NCBI GenBank assembly: GCA_040216635.1
Contig: JAVJOU010000017.1
Coordinates: 1 to 64,000 of the forward strand
DNA: 64,000 nt
Reading direction: 5' to 3'
Source: UBA1479 sp040216635
GTDB taxonomy: Bacteria; Pseudomonadota; Alphaproteobacteria; Rhodospirillales; Casp-alpha2
Positions within the stretch are counted from its first letter, which is position 1. Each line of letters begins with the position of its first letter. The position numbers were made by a program, and so were the translations under genes. Positions 60,873-64,000 of this stretch are shown here, piece by piece. Below the pieces are notes generated by a model. It was not told the origin of the DNA. It made no database searches and was given only the letters and a program-made list of their open reading frames with translations.

Positions 60873-62309
60873 ATGATCGATCTTTTCTACTTCTATCGCA
60901 TGCCGGTCGCGGTGCTGGGCCTGGGTCAATCGGGTCTGGCAACCTGTCAGGCCCTGATCAAAAGCGACGCCGAGGTCTGGGCCTGGGACGATAACGAAGA
61001 CGCCCGCCAGCGGGCCCGCGAACAGGATATTCCCCTGGTCGATCTCTATACCTGCAACTGGCAGGAAGTGACGACCCTGGTCCTCAGCCCGGGCATTCCG
61101 TTCCATTATCCGGAACCGCATGCGGTGGTGAACCTTGCCAAGGCCGGGGGGGCGGAAGTCGTCAGCGATATCGAGCTTCTGGCCCGTGCCCAACGCGACG
61201 CGGCCTATATCGGTATCACCGGAACCAACGGCAAATCGACCACCACGGCCCTGATCGGCCACATCATGCAGCTTGCCGGCCGCGAAGCGGAAATCGGCGG
61301 TAATCTGGGGCCCCCCGCCTTGACGCTGGAAACCCTGGTTGAAGGCGGAACTTATGTTTTGGAGATGTCGTCCTATCAGCTGGACCTGACCGTCTCCATC
61401 ACCTGGGATATTGCGGTTCTGTTGAATATTTCCGCCGACCATCTGGACCGCCACGGCGGAATGGACGGCTACGTCGCGGCCAAGCGTCAGATCTTCCACC
61501 GCCAGACGGAACCTAAGTCCGCGATCATCGGCGTCGATGACAGCTACTGTGAAGCGATCTACGAGGACCTTGCGGATATCGGCGATCAGGTGGTGATCCC
61601 GGTTTCGGGCGAGAAACGCATTCACGGCGGCGTCTATGTGGTCAACGGCGTTCTGGTCGACGACATGGACGGCCAGGAAGTGCCGATCACCAATTTGTCG
61701 GACAATCCCGCGCTGCAGGGGCCGCACAACTGGCAGAACGCGGCCGCCGCCTATGCGGCCTGCCGACGCGCCGGTGTCGAAGGCCGGGTCATCATGGCCT
61801 GCCTGCAAAGCTATCCCGGTCTGGTTCATCGCCAGGAACCGGTCGAGGTCGTCGACGGCGTCGCCTTCGTCAACGATTCCAAGGCGACCAACGCGGTTGC
61901 CGCCGCCAAGGCGCTGGCTTGTTACGAAGATATCTATTGGATCGCCGGGGGGCGTCCCAAGGAAGGCGGTATCGGCGGCCTTACGGAATATTTCCCGCGT
62001 ATCCGCCATGCCTATCTGGTCGGCGAGGCAGCACTCGGTTTCGGTCAGGTCCTGGACGGCAAGGTGCCTTTCACCATTTCTGGTGAGGTCGCAAAGGCCG
62101 TCGAAGCGGCCTATGCCCAGGCCAAAAAAGACAAGGCCGAGAAGCCGGTCGTTCTGTTGTCGCCGGCCTGTGCGTCGTTCGATCAGTTCGCCAATTTTGA
62201 AGACCGGGGCGATGCCTTCAAGGAGGCGGTCGAAGCCCTTTCCGGTAAGCACCTGGATCCATCCGAAATGCCTGAAGCCTTCACCATCGCCAAGGGAGGG
62301 GACGCCTAG
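60873..62309 (+). CDS. murD: UDP-MurNAc-L-alanine:D-glutamate ligase
   Basis: The protein has 478 residues, somewhat longer than typical. MPVAVLGLGQSGLATCQALI binds the UDP moiety, GITGTNGKSTTTALIGH is the ATP site, and the C-terminal domain has FVNDSKATNAVAAAKAL and VVLLSPACASFDQFANFEDR. It adds D-glutamate in the cytoplasm. The stop codon abuts the ftsW start with no gap. Confidence 0.95.
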   Translation: MIDLFYFYRMPVAVLGLGQSGLATCQALIKSDAEVWAWDDNEDARQRAREQDIPLVDLYTCNWQEVTTLVLSPGIPFHYPEPHAVVNLAKAGGAEVVSDIELLARAQRDAAYIGITGTNGKSTTTALIGHIMQLAGREAEIGGNLGPPALTLETLVEGGTYVLEMSSYQLDLTVSITWDIAVLLNISADHLDRHGGMDGYVAAKRQIFHRQTEPKSAIIGVDDSYCEAIYEDLADIGDQVVIPVSGEKRIHGGVYVVNGVLVDDMDGQEVPITNLSDNPALQGPHNWQNAAAAYAACRRAGVEGRVIMACLQSYPGLVHRQEPVEVVDGVAFVNDSKATNAVAAAKALACYEDIYWIAGGRPKEGGIGGLTEYFPRIRHAYLVGEAALGFGQVLDGKVPFTISGEVAKAVEAAYAQAKKDKAEKPVVLLSPACASFDQFANFEDRGDAFKEAVEALSGKHLDPSEMPEAFTIAKGGDA

Positions 62310-63434
62310 ATGAGCACCCTTGCCCGCACGGATAATTCCATTCTCGCCCGCTGGTGGTGGACGGTCGACCGCTGGAACCTTGCCGCCGTGGCCGTGCTGG
62401 CGACGACCGGAATGGTCATGGCGCTGGCGGCCTCGCCGCCCGTGGCGGTACGCCTGGGGCTGGATACCTATTATTTCGCGGGCCGGCAGGCGGTGTTCCT
62501 GGGCCTGGGCCTGTTTATCGTCGTTGCGGCGTCCTTGTTGTCGCCCAAGGGGGTGCGCAGGGTGGCAATGGCCGTCTTGGCGTTATCCATGGCGTTGATG
62601 GTTGCGGTGCTGGCGGTCGGCCCGGAAATCAAGGGGGCCACGCGCTGGCTCAGCCTGGGCGCCATTTCCCTACAACCGTCCGAATTTGCCAAGCCCGCCC
62701 TTGCCGTGATGGCCGCCTGGTTCTTCGCCCAGGCCCGGCTGCAGGAAGGCTACCCGGGCAACCTGGTCGCCACGGGTCTGTTCATGATGGTGGCGGCCCT
62801 GCTGTTGATGCAGCCGGACGTGGGCATGACCATGGTCGTCGCCGCCGTATGGGGGGTGCAGTTCTTCCTGGCGGGGCTGCCGATCATCATGGTCATGGGC
62901 ATCGGCCTTATTTTCCTGGGGTGCAGTGTCGGCGCCTATTTTACCTTCAGCCACGTCCAGGCCCGCGTCGACCGCTTCTTCGATCCGTCTGCGGGCGAAG
63001 GTTATCAGGTCATGCGCTCGCTCGACGCCTTTCACAACGGCGGCCTGACGGGGCGCGGGCCGGGCGAAGGCCGGGTCAAGGAAGTCCTGCCCGACGCCCA
63101 TACGGACTTCATCTTCGCCGTCGCCGGCGAGGAATTCGGCATGTTGGTTTGCGTTGCCATCGTCGGGCTGTTCGCCTTTGTCGTGGTGCGTGGGCTGAGC
63201 CGTGCCTACAAGGACGACAACCTGTTCGTCCTGCTGGCGTCAGCCGGGTTGCTGGTGCAGTTCGCGGTTCAAGCCATGATCAATCTGGCTTCGACCCTGC
63301 ATCTTATTCCGCCCAAGGGCATGACCCTGCCGTTCGTATCTTACGGGGGATCGTCCACCGTGGCGGTCGCGCTCGGCTTCGGCATGATGCTGGCCCTGAC
63401 CCGCGCGCGGCCGGGCGAGGGAGGTGCCAAATGA
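62310..63434 (+). CDS. ftsW: Septal peptidoglycan glycosyltransferase FtsW
   Basis: The protein has 374 residues and about 10 membrane segments, of the SEDS family. GATRWLSLGAISLQPSEFAK, the catalytic-loop region ending AHTDFIFAVAGEEFG, and LPFVSYGGSSTVAVALGFG are diagnostic. It polymerises lipid II together with FtsI. It overlaps murG by 4 bases (ATGA). Confidence 0.95.
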   Translation: MSTLARTDNSILARWWWTVDRWNLAAVAVLATTGMVMALAASPPVAVRLGLDTYYFAGRQAVFLGLGLFIVVAASLLSPKGVRRVAMAVLALSMALMVAVLAVGPEIKGATRWLSLGAISLQPSEFAKPALAVMAAWFFAQARLQEGYPGNLVATGLFMMVAALLLMQPDVGMTMVVAAVWGVQFFLAGLPIIMVMGIGLIFLGCSVGAYFTFSHVQARVDRFFDPSAGEGYQVMRSLDAFHNGGLTGRGPGEGRVKEVLPDAHTDFIFAVAGEEFGMLVCVAIVGLFAFVVVRGLSRAYKDDNLFVLLASAGLLVQFAVQAMINLASTLHLIPPKGMTLPFVSYGGSSTVAVALGFGMMLALTRARPGEGGAK

Positions 63435-64000
63435 CGGCGCATCTCGCGGTTCTGGCTGCCGGGGGCACCGGCGGGCATGTCTTCCCGGCAGAGGCCCTGG
63501 CCGCTGAACTTGCCGGGCGCGGCTACCGTTTGGCGCTGATCACCGACCGCCGGGGTGGCGGGTTCGGCGGGGCCTTGGCGGAACTGGAAACCCATCATAT
63601 CCGCGCCGGCGGCATTGCCGGTAAGCGCTTTACCGCGCGCCTGGAAAGTGTGTTCGAACTGGGCCTGGGAACACTGCAGGCGCGGTCTCTGTTGGCGAAA
63701 TTGAAGCCCGATGCGGTCGTCGGGTTCGGTGGCTATGCGTCGGTGCCGACCATGATGGCGGCGACCTGGGGTGGATACGCCACCGCGATCCATGAACAGA
63801 ACGCCGTGCTGGGCCGGGCCAACCGGTTGCTGGCGACCCGGGTGCGGCGCATTGCGACCTCCATCGACGGCACGCAGATGGTGCCCGACGCCGCTAAGGA
63901 CAAGATCCGCCTGACCGGCATGCCGGTACGCCCGGCGGTTTTGGCGGCAGGGGATACGGCTTACGATGAAATCAATGACAACGCGCCTTTGAATCTGCTG
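63431..64000 (+). CDS. murG: UDP-GlcNAc transferase MurG, 5' part (runs off right edge)
   Basis: The first 190 residues are in the window. The N-terminal LAAGGTGGHVFPAEALAAEL is the MurG lipid I-binding G loop, followed by LKPDAVVGFGGYASVPTMMA and IHEQNAVLGRANRLLA. It converts lipid I to lipid II at the inner face of the membrane. Start ATG 63431 overlaps the ftsW stop. The C-terminal UDP-GlcNAc domain lies outside the window. Confidence 0.95.
   Translation, partial: MTAHLAVLAAGGTGGHVFPAEALAAELAGRGYRLALITDRRGGGFGGALAELETHHIRAGGIAGKRFTARLESVFELGLGTLQARSLLAKLKPDAVVGFGGYASVPTMMAATWGGYATAIHEQNAVLGRANRLLATRVRRIATSIDGTQMVPDAAKDKIRLTGMPVRPAVLAAGDTAYDEINDNAPLNLL

Noticed and set aside
1..64000. CRISPR arrays or insertion sequences
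   Set aside because: No regularly spaced repeat array and no transposase motif seen on either strand.

Overview
The window is chromosomal DNA of a high-GC alphaproteobacterium, most likely a member of the Rhodospirillales or a close relative. The evidence is a dense coding layout, alphaproteobacterial-type proteins (UspA, TTT transporters, multi-PAS hybrid kinases, DUF1045 in the C-P lyase operon), a bacterial class A RNase P RNA, and an mraZ-led division and cell-wall cluster. No species can be named from the sequence alone.

Region by region. (1) 1-1010: the right end of an integrated element, with the 5' part of a P4-type tyrosine integrase, short repeats that could be arm-type sites, and a 46-bp 3' fragment of tRNA-Lys(CUU) that is an attachment-site scar. 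(2) 1057-14226: signalling and accessory genes. These are a STAS protein with a divergent membrane SpoIIE-type phosphatase carrying its own HATPase domain; an amidoligase/C26 glutamine-amidotransferase pair; a Fur-box-preceded gene of unknown function followed by two peptide-type ABC ATPases without permeases; a single-domain response regulator; and a 1706-residue five-PAS hybrid kinase. (3) 14522-25608: a phosphonate regulon with phnCDE, a stand-alone chemoreceptor-tip gene, phnM, phnF, phnGHIJKL and a DUF1045 2H phosphoesterase. Two Pho boxes and a pair of HutC-type PhnF sites are visible. (4) 26238-37148: a tripartite tricarboxylate transporter (tctCBA), a FadR-type GntR regulator, oxalyl-CoA decarboxylase, formyl-CoA transferase, a 10-formyl-THF hydrolase-like protein, formate-THF ligase and a tandem Usp. 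Together these form a likely oxalate uptake, decarboxylation and C1-transfer module. The same 11-mer operator lies before tctC and before the regulator gene. (5) 37345-51284: assorted catabolic and envelope genes (FAH hydrolase, ketopantoate-reductase-like protein, threonine dehydratase-like protein, TolC, fused hydantoinase/5-oxoprolinase, D-2-hydroxyacid dehydrogenase, FAD oxidoreductase, BASS-like transporter, DUF3750, DjlA). (6) 51332-64000: a peptidoglycan amidase, a 137-bp inverted-repeat element, rnpB, and the dcw cluster mraZ-rsmH-ftsL-ftsI-murE-murF-mraY-murD-ftsW-murG, which runs off the right end. The mraZ control region carries seven or eight MraZ-type TGGG repeats.

How it fits together: phosphate starvation, through PhoB, together with PhnF would switch on phosphonate import and C-P bond cleavage. 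The GntR regulator would couple substrate import through the TTT transporter to oxalate breakdown, feeding formate and formyl groups to tetrahydrofolate. The dcw genes overlap or nearly abut and are probably one long transcript under MraZ autocontrol. Motifs and operators were read by eye. No database search was run, so family names rest on recognised motifs and gene order.
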